A stretch of DNA of 64,000 nucleotides from Burkholderia dolosa (GCF_902499135.1 NZ_CABVPR010000005.1:62001-126000); one strand, 5' to 3'; positions 51,767 to 62,689 are shown, counted from the first letter of the stretch. The notes: a model not told the origin generated them from the letters alone. A program made the numbers and translations.

Positions 51767-52738
51767 ATGTCCGCCGTTCCGCGTTCGATCCTCGTCCTCG
51801 CGTTTCCCCGTGCGCAGTTGCTCGACGTGTCCGGGCCGTTGCAGGTGTTCGCGTCCGTCAACGAGCTCGCGCTCGAGCGCGGGCAGCCGGCGCCGTATGC
51901 ACCGCGTGTCGTGGCGGCGGACGCCGGGCCGATCGAGACGTCGTCCGGCCTCGTCGTGATGGCCGATTCGCTGCGCGCGGCCGCGCGGCGTCCCGATACG
52001 GTGATCGTCGCGGGCGGCAAGGGCGTGCATGCGGCGTCGAAGGATGCGCGGCTCGTGCGCTGGGTCCGGCAGCAGGCGCAGCGCGCGCGACGCGTCGCGT
52101 CCGTCTGCACCGGCGCGTTCCTGCTGGCCGAGGCCGGCCTGCTCGACGGGCGGCGCGCGGTCACGCACTGGACGCGCTGCGACGAACTGGCCGCGCGCTA
52201 TCCGAACGTGCGCGTCGAAGCCGACCCGATCTTCATCCGCGAAGGCACGCTATGGACGTCGGCCGGCGTGACGGCCGGCATCGATCTCGCGCTCGCCCTC
52301 GTCGAGGAGGACCTGGGGCGCGCGGTCGCGCTCGACGCCGCGCGCGAACTCGTCGTTTTCCTGAAGCGTCCGGGCGGGCAGGCGCAGTTCAGCGCGATGC
52401 TGTCGATGCAGCGCGCCGAAGACCGGTTCGGCGAACTGCACGCGTGGATTGCCGAGCACCTGAATGCCGATCTGTCGGTTCCCGCGCTTGCCGAACGGAT
52501 GCGGATGAGCGAGCGCAGCTTCGTGCGCCATTACCGTGCCGGCACCGGCCGCACGCCGGCGCGGGCGGTCGAGCAGATTCGCGTCGAGGCTGCGCAGCGC
52601 CTGCTCGGCGAGACGGCGTGGCCGGTCAAGCGGATCGCTGCGCGCTGCGGGTTCGGTTCGGAAGAGACGCTGCGGCGCAGCTTCCTGCGCGTGCTCGGCG
52701 TGTCGCCGCAGGCGTATCGCGAGCGCTTCGTGCGGTGA
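51767..52738 (+). CDS. GlxA-family transcriptional regulator (DJ-1/PfpI plus AraC domains)
   Basis: The 323-residue protein has an N-terminal DJ-1/PfpI-like domain (residues about 1-185, with ASVCTGAFLLAEAGLLDGRRAVTHW) and a C-terminal AraC/XylS pair of helix-turn-helices (about 220-320, with SVPALAERMRMSERSFVRHYRAGTGRTPARAVEQIRVEAAQRLL). This is the GlxA layout. The inducer is unknown. It is divergent from the inhA-like gene, whose product has the same fold as its sensor domain, so it probably regulates that gene. ATG 51767. Confidence 0.9.
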   Translation: MSAVPRSILVLAFPRAQLLDVSGPLQVFASVNELALERGQPAPYAPRVVAADAGPIETSSGLVVMADSLRAAARRPDTVIVAGGKGVHAASKDARLVRWVRQQAQRARRVASVCTGAFLLAEAGLLDGRRAVTHWTRCDELAARYPNVRVEADPIFIREGTLWTSAGVTAGIDLALALVEEDLGRAVALDAARELVVFLKRPGGQAQFSAMLSMQRAEDRFGELHAWIAEHLNADLSVPALAERMRMSERSFVRHYRAGTGRTPARAVEQIRVEAAQRLLGETAWPVKRIAARCGFGSEETLRRSFLRVLGVSPQAYRERFVR

Positions 52739-52894
52739 TTGACGCAGCGACCGGTGCGGAATCGGCCGGAAACCGATTACTTTCCGGTCCGAACGGCCGG
52801 AAATGTTCGCGACGGCGGAACAATGGATGGGGGCTTGTGCCGCCGCGGCCGGCCGCTCTATTCTGTCCCGTTGGCGACTCGAAGGGGAAGCGGC

Positions 52895-53869
52895 ATGGAC
52901 CGAATCCAGGCAATGGAAGTTTTCACGCGGGTGGTCGACGCGAACAGCTTCACGCGCGCGGCCGACACGCTGTCGATGCCGCGTGCGTCGGTGACGACCA
53001 TCATCCAGAATCTCGAGGCGCTGCTCGGCGTGCGGCTTCTGCACCGCACGACGCGCCGTCTGTCGCTGACGCCCGAAGGCGCCGCGTACTACGAGCACTG
53101 CGTGAAGATCATTTCGGAGATCGCGGAAGCCGACGCGAGCTTCCAGACCGGCAACCGCAAGCCGAGCGGCATATTGCGCGTGCACATGCCGAGCTCGCTC
53201 GGGCGGCGCATCGTGCTGCCGTCGCTGTCGATCTTCCGGCAGCGCTATCCGGACATCACGCTCGATCTCGGCCTGTCCGACCGCTACGTCGATCCGGTCG
53301 AGGAGGGGATCGACTGCATGATCCGCATCGGGCCGCTCGAGGATTCGTCGATGGTCGCGCGGCGGATCGGGATGCTGAAGCGCGTGACGTGCGCGTCGCC
53401 GGATTATCTCGCGCGTCATGGCGAGCCGCGCGAGATCGCCGATCTTGCCGAGCATTACGCGGTGAATTTTCGGGCGAGCCACGGCGCGCGCGCGGTTCCG
53501 TGGGTGTTCATGATCGACGGCAAGCCGGTCGAGGTGCGGATGAACGGCAGCATGACCGTCAACGATTCGGATGCGTACGTGACGTGCGGGATCGAAGGGT
53601 TCGGGATGATTCAGCCGACGCTGTTCATGGTGCTGCCGAACCTGCTCGACGGCTCGCTCGTCGAGGTGCTGCCCGACTGCAATCCGAAGCCGAAGCCGAT
53701 TTCGATCGTGTATCCGCACAATCGGCATCTGTCGCAGAAGGTGCGCGTGTTCGCGGACTGGATCGCGGAAGTGTTCGAATCGACGCCGGCGCTCGAAGGC
53801 GGCGAGAACTGGCGTGCGCGGGTCGGCGGGAAGGTGCGGGAAGCGCGGCGGGGGACGGTGGCGGCTTGA
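52895..53869 (+). CDS. LysR-family transcriptional regulator
   Basis: The 324-residue protein has a LysR winged helix (MDRIQAMEVFTRVVDANSFTRAADTLSMPRASVTTIIQNLEALLG) and a substrate-binding domain of the CrgA/DsdC-like branch common in Burkholderia. ATG 52895 is preceded by GAAGGGG. Effector and target are unknown. There is no divergent partner; the gene upstream runs in the same direction, 156 bases away. A bidirectional terminator follows at 53981-54008. Confidence 0.9.
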   Translation: MDRIQAMEVFTRVVDANSFTRAADTLSMPRASVTTIIQNLEALLGVRLLHRTTRRLSLTPEGAAYYEHCVKIISEIAEADASFQTGNRKPSGILRVHMPSSLGRRIVLPSLSIFRQRYPDITLDLGLSDRYVDPVEEGIDCMIRIGPLEDSSMVARRIGMLKRVTCASPDYLARHGEPREIADLAEHYAVNFRASHGARAVPWVFMIDGKPVEVRMNGSMTVNDSDAYVTCGIEGFGMIQPTLFMVLPNLLDGSLVEVLPDCNPKPKPISIVYPHNRHLSQKVRVFADWIAEVFESTPALEGGENWRARVGGKVREARRGTVAA

Positions 53870-53980
53870 TGGGCGAGCGGGGCGGCGTTGGGGCGCGCGT
53901 AGGCTCAGCCCGGCGCGATCGTCGGTGATGTCGATCTGCGCCGCGTGTGCGGAACAAAGGGAAACCTGCGGAGCAAAGAA

Positions 53981-54008
53981 AAAGGGCCTAGCTCGCGCTA
54001 GGCCCTTT
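53981..54008. terminator. Bidirectional terminator between LysR gene and tRNA
   Basis: AAAGGGCCTAGC (53981-53992) pairs perfectly with GCTAGGCCCTTT (53997-54008) across TCGC, a 12-bp stem. On the minus strand it is followed by TTCTTT and more T residues, terminating the tRNA transcript. On the plus strand it ends with TTTCTGC. Confidence 0.85.
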
Positions 54009-54015
54009 CTGCATT

Positions 54016-54092
<77 letters not shown>

Positions 54093-54268
54093 GAAGAGTT
54101 GAATTATGGAGAGAGCCGGCAGCGCTGTCAACAGCTTTTTTCATCCCGCCCGAAAAAGTCGCCGGCCACCTGCGCTACCGCGTTGCTGCCCGGCGCGGGC
54201 GGGGCGCCGGTCGCCGGGCGGAACAGAACCGCACCCGCCACCGCCGTCGTCCCGCCACGCCGCCGCCG

Positions 54269-55927
54269 TCAATCCTGCGCGTAGATGTTCGAGTCCTTCG
54301 TCTCGCGGACGAACAGCAGCCCGATCACGAACGTGACCAGCGCGATCACGATCGGATACCAGAGCCCCGAATAGATGTCGCCCTTCGCGGCGACGATCGC
54401 GAACGCGGTCGCCGGCAGGAAGCCGCCGAACCAGCCGTTGCCGATGTGATACGGCAGCGACATCGACGTGTAGCGGATCCGCGTCGGGAACATTTCGACC
54501 AGCATCGCGGCGATCGGCCCGTAGACCATCGTCACGTAGATCACGAGAATCGTCAGGATCACGATCGTCATCGGCCAGTTGAGCTGCGCCGGGTCGGCCT
54601 TCGCCGGATAGCCGGCCGCCTTCAGCGTCGACGCGAGCGTCTTGTCGAACGCGGCGCCTTGCGCCTTCGCATCGGGCGCCTTGCCGTCATAGGCGGGAAT
54701 CACCGTGTCGCCGACCTTGATCTGCGCGGTGGAACCCGCCGGCGCCGGCACGTTCTCGTAGTTCAGGCCGGCCTTCGCGAGCGCGCTCTTCGCGATGTCG
54801 CACGAGTTCGTGAACTTCGACGTGCCCACCGGGTTGAACTGGAACGAGCAGGTGGCCGGATCGGCGACCACGCTGATCGGGGCCTTCTGCGTCGCGAGTT
54901 CGAGCTGCGGGTTCGCGTAGTGCGTGAGCGCCTTGAACAGCGGGAAGTAAGTCAGCGCGGCGATCAGGCAGCCCGCAAGGATGATCGGCTTGCGCCCGAT
55001 CCGGTCCGACAGCGAACCGAAGAACAGGAAGAACGGCGTGCCGATCAGCAGCGCGATCGCGATCAGGATGTTCGCGCTCGCGCCGTCGACCTTCAGCGTC
55101 TGCGTGAGGAAGAACAGCGCGTAGAACTGGCCCGTGTACCACACGACGGCCTGGCCGGCCGTCAGGCCGACGAGCGCGAGGATCACGATCTTCAGGTTCT
55201 TCCACTGGCCGAACGCTTCGGTGAGCGGCGCCTTCGACGTCTTGCCTTCGGCCTTGATGCGCAGGAACACCGGCGATTCGTTCAGCTGCATCCGGATCCA
55301 TACGGACACCGCCAGCAGCAGGATCGACGCGACGAACGGCACGCGCCAGCCCCACGCGCCGAACGCCTCCTCGCCGACGAGCGTGCGTACGCCGAGAATC
55401 ACGAGCAGCGACAGGAACAGGCCGAGCGTCGCGGTCGTCTGGATCCACGCGGTGTAGAAGCCGCGGCGATTGGCCGGCGCATGCTCGGCGACGTAGGTCG
55501 CCGCGCCGCCGTACTCGCCGCCGAGCGCGAGGCCCTGCAGCAGCCGCATCACGATGAAGATCACCGGCGCGGCGATGCCGATCGACGCGTAACCGGGCAG
55601 GAAGCCGACGATGAACGTCGACACGCCCATGATCACGATCGTCACGAGGAACGTATGCTTGCGGCCGACGAGGTCGCCGAGCCGGCCGAACACGATTGCG
55701 CCGAACGGCCGCACCGCGAAGCCGGCCGCGAAGCCGAGCAGCGTGAAGATGAACGCGGCGGTCGGATTGACCCCGGAGAAGAAGCTCTTGCTGATGTAGG
55801 CCGCGAGTGAGCCGGCCAGGTAAAAGTCGTACCACTCGAACACGGTGCCGAGCGACGATGCGAAGATCACCTTCTTCTCTTCGCCCGTCATCGGCGCGTG
55901 CGAAATTTGCCCGCCTAACGTTGCCAT
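54269..55927 (-). CDS. MHS-family metabolite transporter (proton symporter) with large periplasmic loop
   Basis: The 552-residue MFS protein shows the MHS signatures GTVFEWYDFYLAGS (residues 27-40), RPFGAIVFGRLGDLVGRK (73-90) and RLLQGLALGGEYGGAA. Relatives are ShiA, ProP and KgtP. Unlike the usual 430-450 residues it has an insertion of about 115 residues (336-451) between two helices in the C-terminal half, with Cys360 and Cys376 that could form a disulfide outside the membrane. A TctD/TctE-like two-component pair is upstream on the same strand, 228 bases away, and might control it. The substrate, perhaps an organic acid, is inferred. Confidence 0.88.
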   Translation of the reverse strand: MATLGGQISHAPMTGEEKKVIFASSLGTVFEWYDFYLAGSLAAYISKSFFSGVNPTAAFIFTLLGFAAGFAVRPFGAIVFGRLGDLVGRKHTFLVTIVIMGVSTFIVGFLPGYASIGIAAPVIFIVMRLLQGLALGGEYGGAATYVAEHAPANRRGFYTAWIQTTATLGLFLSLLVILGVRTLVGEEAFGAWGWRVPFVASILLLAVSVWIRMQLNESPVFLRIKAEGKTSKAPLTEAFGQWKNLKIVILALVGLTAGQAVVWYTGQFYALFFLTQTLKVDGASANILIAIALLIGTPFFLFFGSLSDRIGRKPIILAGCLIAALTYFPLFKALTHYANPQLELATQKAPISVVADPATCSFQFNPVGTSKFTNSCDIAKSALAKAGLNYENVPAPAGSTAQIKVGDTVIPAYDGKAPDAKAQGAAFDKTLASTLKAAGYPAKADPAQLNWPMTIVILTILVIYVTMVYGPIAAMLVEMFPTRIRYTSMSLPYHIGNGWFGGFLPATAFAIVAAKGDIYSGLWYPIVIALVTFVIGLLFVRETKDSNIYAQD

Positions 55928-56155
55928 GAATCGTCTCCAAGTCCCTTGATATAGATGTGCGGCCGCCTTGGGAGGGCGGGCCTGTCGACGATTATTGGTA
56001 CGGAAACTTACGGCGCACTGACTCGCGCACGCAAAACGGCTGCGCGTTAACCCGCAGCGAAGCGGGCGCTTCGCGAGCCGATCGCGCAGGAACGTGCGGG
56101 AAAACGCCGGTTTCGACGCGATGACGACGCGGCCCGGCGCTGCGGTGCGCGTGGA

Positions 56156-57709
56156 TCAGGGTTGATCCGGGGCGCCGTCCGACAGCGGCAGGCTCACGCG
56201 CACGAGCGTGCCCGCGAGGCGCGGCGCGTGCTGGTACACGTGATCGTCGATCGTGAGCGTGCCGCCGTGCTGCGTCGCGATCTCGCGCACGATCGCGAGC
56301 CCGAGGCCGCTGCCGTCGCCTTCGCGGCCGAGAATCCGGTAGAAGCGTTCGACGACGCGGTCGCGCTCGGCGGCCGGGATGCCGGGCCCCGTGTCCTCGA
56401 CCTCGACGTGCGCGAGCCGCGCTGCGCGCTCCGCGCGCACGCGTACGGTGATGCGGCCGCCTTCCGGCGTGTAGCGGATCGCGTTGTCGATCAGGTTGCC
56501 GAGCATCTCGCGCAGCATCACGGGGTTGCCGTCGACGTCGAGCGGCGCGTCGTCCGGCGGCCCTTCGTAGCCGAGATCCATCCGCTTCGCGAGCGCCGCC
56601 TGCACCCAGTCGCGCACCGCGCGCCGCGCGAGCGCCGCGATTTCGACGGGCTCGAGCGTCAGTCCGCTCGCGCGGTTCTCGGCGCGCGCGAGCGCGAGCA
56701 GTTGCGTGACGAGCCGCGCGGCTTGCTCGGAGCTCGTCGCGATCTGCTCGAGCGAATGCTGCACGTCGGGCGGCACCGGATGGCGCAGCGCGAACTCGGC
56801 CTGCGTGCGCAGCCCCGCGAGCGGCGTCTTCATCTGGTGCGCGGCATCGGCGATGAAGCGTTTCTGCAGCGCCATGTTCTGTTCGAGGCGCGCGAGCAGG
56901 TCGTTGAACGACGTGACGAGCGGCTCGATCTCCGGCGGCGCGCGCTGCGCCTCGACCGGCGACAGGTCGTCGGGCCGCCTTGCGCGGATGTGCGCCTGCA
57001 GCGCGTTGAGCGGCGCGAGCCCGCGCGACAGCCCGAACCAGACGAGCAGGATCGCGAGCGGCAGGATCACGAACTGCGGCAGGATCACGCCCTTGATGAT
57101 GTCGTTCGCGAGCGCGTTGCGCTTGTCGAGCGTCTCGCCAACCTGCACGAGCACCGGCTGCGTGCCGTTCGCGTGCGGCAGCGCGACGGTCGTGTAGGCG
57201 ACGCGCACGTCGTTGCCGCGCAGCAGGTCGTCGCGGAACACGACGACGCCCGGCGGCGGGCGATCCTCGTCGCGCGGCAGCGGCATGTCGGCTTCGCCCG
57301 CGACCAGCTCGCCGCGCGTGCCGAGCACCTGGAAGTACACGCTGTCGACGTTGTCCGCGCGCAGAAAGTCGCGCGTCTGCTGCGGCAGCGTGAGCTCGGC
57401 GACGCCGTTGACGGGATGAATCTGCCGCGCGAGCACGTATGCGTTGGTCTCGAGCGCGCGGTCGAACGGGCCGTTCGCGATGGTCTTCGCGACGAGATAC
57501 GTGACCGCGATGCTCATCGGCCACAGCAGCAGCAGCGGCGCGAGCATCCAGTCGAGGATCTCGCCGAACAGCGAGCGCGGACGCGCGGCCTCGGGCGTGT
57601 CGGTTTCGTCGGGCGGCGCGAACGGATTCTCGTAGCGCTCGTCGCGCGCGATGTCGGCAGCCGACGACGGCTCCCCGGTCGGGTGGCGGGACGGGGCCGG
57701 CGTGGCCAT
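56156..57709 (-). CDS. Sensor histidine kinase, TctE-like
   Basis: The 517-residue membrane kinase has a helix near 56-74, a periplasmic segment of roughly 130 residues, a second helix at 209-226, a HAMP-like linker, and the dimerisation block RFIADAAHQMKTPLAG with the phospho-His at 291. The ATPase motifs are NLIDNAIRYTPEGG, EDTGPGIP and GSGLGLAIV. The wording RFIADAAHQ is typical of the TctE subfamily that senses organic acids. ATG 57709 lies 16 bases after the response regulator stop, so the two are one operon. Confidence 0.9.
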   Translation of the reverse strand: MATPAPSRHPTGEPSSAADIARDERYENPFAPPDETDTPEAARPRSLFGEILDWMLAPLLLLWPMSIAVTYLVAKTIANGPFDRALETNAYVLARQIHPVNGVAELTLPQQTRDFLRADNVDSVYFQVLGTRGELVAGEADMPLPRDEDRPPPGVVVFRDDLLRGNDVRVAYTTVALPHANGTQPVLVQVGETLDKRNALANDIIKGVILPQFVILPLAILLVWFGLSRGLAPLNALQAHIRARRPDDLSPVEAQRAPPEIEPLVTSFNDLLARLEQNMALQKRFIADAAHQMKTPLAGLRTQAEFALRHPVPPDVQHSLEQIATSSEQAARLVTQLLALARAENRASGLTLEPVEIAALARRAVRDWVQAALAKRMDLGYEGPPDDAPLDVDGNPVMLREMLGNLIDNAIRYTPEGGRITVRVRAERAARLAHVEVEDTGPGIPAAERDRVVERFYRILGREGDGSGLGLAIVREIATQHGGTLTIDDHVYQHAPRLAGTLVRVSLPLSDGAPDQP

Positions 57710-57725
57710 CGCGGCGACGGCCGGG

Positions 57726-58457
57726 TCAGCGCAGCGGCGTGCCGGCCGCCGCCGTGGGCTGGGCCGCGGCGGTGTCGGCGGGTGCGGCGGGCGCGGCTTT
57801 CTCGAGGCAGTAGCCGAGCCCGCGCACGGTCGAGATCCGTACGCCGCTCGGCTCGATCTTCTTGCGCAGCCGGTGGACGTAGACCTCGATCGCGTTGTTG
57901 CTGACTTCCTCGCCCCATTCGCACAGATGGTCGACGAGCTGCTCCTTCGACACGAGCCGTCCGATCCGCTGCAGCAGCACCTCCAGCAGGCCGAGCTCGC
58001 GCGCGGACAGGTCGAGCACGCGGTCGTTCGCATACGCGATGCGGCCGACCTGGTCGAACGCGAGCGAGCCGTGGCGCACGACGGTCGGGCCGCCGCCCGC
58101 GCCGCGCCGCGTCAGCGCGCGAACGCGCGCCTCGAGCTCGTTGAGCGCGAACGGCTTGGCCATATAGTCGTCGGCGCCGAGGTCGAGCCCCTTCACGCGC
58201 TCGTCGACGCTGTCGGCGGCGGTCAGGATCAGCACGGGGAGATTGGAGTTGCGTGCGCGCAGGCGCTTGAGCACGTCGAGCCCGGACATTTTCGGCAGAC
58301 CGAGATCGAGGATCAGCAGGTCGAACGTCTGCATCGACAGCGCGGTATCGGCGTCGACGCCGCTCTTCACGTGGTCGACCGCATAGCCCGATTGGCGGAG
58401 TGACCGGGTGAGGCCGTCCGCGAGTATGCTGTCGTCTTCGGCGATGAGAATTCGCAT
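57726..58457 (-). CDS. OmpR-family response regulator, TctD/QseB-like
   Basis: The 243-residue protein has a receiver domain with the phospho-acceptor Asp51 (LLILDLGLPKMSG), Asp8 and Asp9, and Lys101-equivalent in YMAKPF. An OmpR winged helix (about 130-225, with NNAIEVYVHRLRKKIEPSGVRI) follows. The tail is Pro/Ala-rich. ATG 58457 (MRILIAEDDS). It is the first gene of the two-component operon; its targets are not known, with the downstream MHS transporter being one candidate. Confidence 0.92.
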   Translation of the reverse strand: MRILIAEDDSILADGLTRSLRQSGYAVDHVKSGVDADTALSMQTFDLLILDLGLPKMSGLDVLKRLRARNSNLPVLILTAADSVDERVKGLDLGADDYMAKPFALNELEARVRALTRRGAGGGPTVVRHGSLAFDQVGRIAYANDRVLDLSARELGLLEVLLQRIGRLVSKEQLVDHLCEWGEEVSNNAIEVYVHRLRKKIEPSGVRISTVRGLGYCLEKAAPAAPADTAAAQPTAAAGTPLR

Positions 58458-58542
58458 GTTGCTGACCGGTGGCCGGCAGGGCGTTCGCACCGCGCGGCTG
58501 TCTCCGAAGTTATTCGTGTACGACGCAGCCTGCATTGCGGGC

Positions 58543-58548
58543 TTGCAT
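58543..58548 (+). promoter_or_regulatory. recA -35 box (promoter with -10 TACAGT at 58566-58571)
   Basis: TTGCAT (58543-58548) and TACAGT (58566-58571) are separated by 17 bases. The -10 element overlaps the LexA box, so LexA binding would block this promoter directly. Confidence 0.75.
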
Positions 58549-58552
58549 AAAA

Positions 58553-58572
58553 CACTGTTTTTTTATACAGTG
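58553..58572 (+). promoter_or_regulatory. LexA (SOS) box upstream of recA
   Basis: CACTGTTTTTTTATACAGTG fits the CTGT-N8-ACAG consensus exactly at 58555-58570. It is 75 bases before the recA start and covers the -10 element. This places recA (and probably recX) under SOS control. Confidence 0.9.
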
Positions 58573-58646
58573 TCTGCATTCGTGGGCGGCGCTTGAAAGC
58601 GGGCGCGCCTCTGACAGACGCTGCTCATCATAGCAAAGGACGATTC

Positions 58647-59716
<1,070 letters not shown>

Positions 59717-59717
<1 letters not shown>

Positions 59718-60574
59718 TGGCGGGACGCCGAGGTCGAGCTGGCGAACCGGACGCGAGCGCGCTGCCCGAAGCGGCGGTGCGCTCCGGCCGGCGAGCCGCA
59801 ACCTCGGGCGTCCGCCAGCGGGACGCGCGCAGCGATGCGGCGGCCCGCACCGCGACGAGGGCATCCGACGATGCCCTCGTTTCATTTGAGATTCCCGCAC
59901 CTGACGATCCATTCGACGAAGACGAGTCGTTCGACGCGCACGATCGCTCCCGTCGCCGCGTGTCAGGCGTCGCGTTCCCGCGCGAGCGGGAATCGGCAGC
60001 ATCGACGTCGGGCAGCGAAGACGTCTATACCCGCAGCAGCCAGCATCCGCGCCGCACGAAGCGTGCGGCCGGCGCTTCCTCCGCCGACATTTCCGGCACC
60101 GGCGAACGCAAGTCTTCGAAACCGCCGCGTTCGCTGAAAGGGCGCGCGCTCGGCTATCTGTCCCGGCGAGAGCACAGCCGCGCGGAACTTGCCCGCAAGC
60201 TCGCGCCGTATGCCGGCGAAGACGAATCGGTCGAGTCCGTGCTCGATGCGCTCGAGAAGGAAGGCTGGCTGTCCGACGCGCGTTTTGCCGAGAGTCTCGT
60301 GCATCGCCGCGCATCGCGCGTCGGCGTCGCGCGCATCGTCAGCGAACTGAAGCGGCACGCAGTCGGCGATGCGCTCGTCGACGAGGTCAACACGCAGCTG
60401 CGCGAGACCGAATGGGCGCGCGCGCAGGCAGTCTGGCGCAAGAAATTCGGTGCACTGCCGCAAACGCCGGCCGAACGTGCGAAGCAGGCGCGCTTTCTCG
60501 CCGCGCGTGGCTTCTCGAGCGCGACGATCGTGAAGCTGCTGAAGGTCGGCGACGATTTTCCGCTCGACGATTGA
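59717..60574 (+). CDS. recX: RecX regulatory protein with long N-terminal extension
   Basis: RecX limits RecA filament growth. The C-terminal 150 residues match RecX three-helix repeats, starting RALGYLSRREHSRAELARKL and including EGWLSDARFAESLVHRRA. From ATG 59717 (overlapping the recA stop by one base, TGATG) the protein is 285 residues, with about 135 extra residues of low-complexity, charged sequence before the RecX domain. No ATG lies between; a GTG near 59959 could give a shorter form. It is translationally coupled to recA and ends before the hairpin terminator at 60583-60606. Confidence 0.93.
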
Positions 60575-60582
60575 GTACGCGC

Positions 60583-60606
60583 ATCGCGCGCTGCGCGCGC
60601 GATTTT
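60583..60606 (+). terminator. Terminator of recA-recX
   Basis: ATCGCGCGC (60583-60591) pairs with GCGCGCGAT (60595-60603) around a TGC loop and is followed by TTT. It lies nine bases after the recX stop. Confidence 0.65.
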
Positions 60607-60720
60607 GCTGCAACGCAACTGCTTCCGGACAGGCGGGAATACCCGCCGTTGCCGCCGGCGGCCTCAAATACCCAATATGCTAAAATCCACCGGTTTTCCT
60701 CTTCGGCCTCAACCTCCAGC

Positions 60721-61383
60721 ATGCCGCTATCCGAGCCCGTGCCCCGTCAGTTGCGACATCGACGCGCAATCCGAGCGGAAGCCTACGAGCGCGGCGACGG
60801 CTTGCGGGACATCGAAGCCTGCCTGACCGACCACAAGCCGCGCGACGTCGCGCTTGCGTCGGGCATTCGGCCTCAGGGCCTGCCGATCCACGAACTCTGG
60901 CTGCGCGTGACCATCGATCGTGACCTGAATGTCGTCGACGCCGAAGCGTCTTCGGAATGGGTGCCGTATCCCGGTCACTGTCAATCCGCCTCTCCCGCCT
61001 ATCGAGCGCTCGTCGGTCTCAACCTCTTCCGCAATTTCCGCCGTAACGCGAACCGGCTGCTCGCCGGCGTCGCAGGCTGTTCCCACCTCACCGAACTGTG
61101 CGCGGTGCTGCCGACGGCAGCGATCCAGGCGTTCGCCGGTGACGTGTGGAACGTGCGTGAAGAGGGCGGCGAACGGCACGACCGCGACGGCCTGCACGAC
61201 GCCGAACCGCCTTTCCAGCTCGGCCGCTGCCGCGCGCTGAGGTTCGACGGCGAGGTCGTACGGCAGTACTACCCGCGGTGGTATGGGCCGAGCCGGCCGG
61301 AGCAAGACATGCCGGTCGCGGGCGCGCCCGTGCGCGACATGCCCGTCGGCAATATGCCTGTCCGGGGCGGCACGAAGGAATGA
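60721..61383 (+). CDS. DUF2889 domain protein
   Basis: The 220-residue protein has the DUF2889 pattern as I recall it: LRHRRAIRAEAYERGDGLRDIEACLTDHKP at the start and ELWLRVTIDRDLNVVDAEA in the middle, with a Cys/His set (SASPAYRALVGLNLFRNFRRN and CSHLTELC) that may bind metal. Function unknown. The tail repeats a short MPV motif three times. A -10 like TAAAAT about 40 bases upstream (60680-60685) may be its promoter. It lies between recX and sucC, on the same strand. Confidence 0.82.
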   Translation: MPLSEPVPRQLRHRRAIRAEAYERGDGLRDIEACLTDHKPRDVALASGIRPQGLPIHELWLRVTIDRDLNVVDAEASSEWVPYPGHCQSASPAYRALVGLNLFRNFRRNANRLLAGVAGCSHLTELCAVLPTAAIQAFAGDVWNVREEGGERHDRDGLHDAEPPFQLGRCRALRFDGEVVRQYYPRWYGPSRPEQDMPVAGAPVRDMPVGNMPVRGGTKE

Positions 61384-61451
61384 ACGGAAATCAATCGAAG
61401 AAGCGTCTTAAGCGACTTTTCATCCAACTCTCAGACTGAAGGGAATCACGC

Positions 61452-62618
61452 ATGAAGATTCACGAGTACCAGGGTAAGGAAATCCTGCGGAAATTCGGAG
61501 TCGCGGTACCGCGCGGCAAGCCGGCGTTCTCGGTGGACGAGGCCGTCAAGGTGGCAGAAGAGCTGGGCGGCCCGGTGTGGGTCGTCAAGGCCCAGATTCA
61601 CGCGGGCGGTCGCGGCAAGGGCGGCGGCGTGAAGGTCGCCAAGTCGCTCGAGCAGGTGCGCGAGTACGCGAACCAGATCCTCGGCATGCAGCTGGTCACG
61701 CACCAGACCGGCCCGGAAGGCCAGAAGGTGAACCGCCTGCTGATCGAGGAGGGCGCGGACATCAAGAAGGAACTGTACATCGGCATCGTGATCGATCGCG
61801 TGTCGCAGAAGGTCGTCGTGATGGCCTCGAGCGAAGGCGGGATGGACATCGAGGAAGTCGCCGCGAAGACGCCGGAAGCGATCCACAAGGTCGCCGTCGA
61901 GCCGTCGAAGGGCCTGCAGGACGCGGAAGCCGACGATCTCGCGAAGAAGATCGGCGTGCCGGACGCATCGATTCCGCAAGCGCGCGAAATCCTGAAGGGT
62001 CTGTACAAGTCGTTCTGGGAAACCGACGCATCGCTGGCCGAAATCAACCCGCTCGTGCTGACGGGCGACGGCAAGGTCATCGCGCTCGACGCGAAGTTCA
62101 ACTTCGACTCGAACGCGCTGTTCCGCCACCCGGAAATCGTCGCGTACCGCGACCTCGATGAAGAAGATCCGGCCGAAATCGAAGCGTCGAAGTTCGATCT
62201 TGCGTACATCTCGCTCGACGGCAACATCGGCTGTCTCGTGAACGGCGCGGGCCTCGCGATGGCGACGATGGACACGATCAAGCTGTTCGGCGGCGAGCCG
62301 GCGAACTTCCTGGACGTCGGCGGCGGCGCGACGACCGAGAAGGTCACCGAAGCGTTCAAGCTGATGCTGAAGAACCCGGATCTGAAGGCGATCCTCGTGA
62401 ACATCTTCGGCGGCATCATGCGCTGCGACGTGATCGCGGAAGGCGTGATCGCGGGCTCGAAGGCCGTGAACCTGAACGTGCCGCTCGTCGTGCGCATGAA
62501 GGGCACGAACGAGGACCTGGGCAAGAAGATGCTCGCCGAATCGGGCCTGCCGATCATCTCGGCGGACAGCATGGAAGAGGCTGCGCAGAAGGTCGTCGCG
62601 GCTGCCGAAGGCAAGTAA
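61452..62618 (+). CDS. sucC: Succinyl-CoA synthetase beta subunit (ADP-forming)
   Basis: SucC is the ATP-grasp subunit of the TCA-cycle enzyme that makes ATP from succinyl-CoA. The 388-residue protein begins [17 protein letters not shown], has [19 protein letters not shown] and the nucleotide-binding ATP-grasp segments, and ends with [14 protein letters not shown] and the C-terminal CoA-ligase fold. AAGGGA precedes ATG 61452. sucD follows 71 bases later. Confidence 0.98.
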   Translation: MKIHEYQGKEILRKFGVAVPRGKPAFSVDEAVKVAEELGGPVWVVKAQIHAGGRGKGGGVKVAKSLEQVREYANQILGMQLVTHQTGPEGQKVNRLLIEEGADIKKELYIGIVIDRVSQKVVVMASSEGGMDIEEVAAKTPEAIHKVAVEPSKGLQDAEADDLAKKIGVPDASIPQAREILKGLYKSFWETDASLAEINPLVLTGDGKVIALDAKFNFDSNALFRHPEIVAYRDLDEEDPAEIEASKFDLAYISLDGNIGCLVNGAGLAMATMDTIKLFGGEPANFLDVGGGATTEKVTEAFKLMLKNPDLKAILVNIFGGIMRCDVIAEGVIAGSKAVNLNVPLVVRMKGTNEDLGKKMLAESGLPIISADSMEEAAQKVVAAAEGK

Positions 62619-62689
62619 GACGCGCGCTCAATGAACACGCATGGCGGCGCGGTTCGTACGCGACGCCAATCGAACAGAGGTCAAAATAC

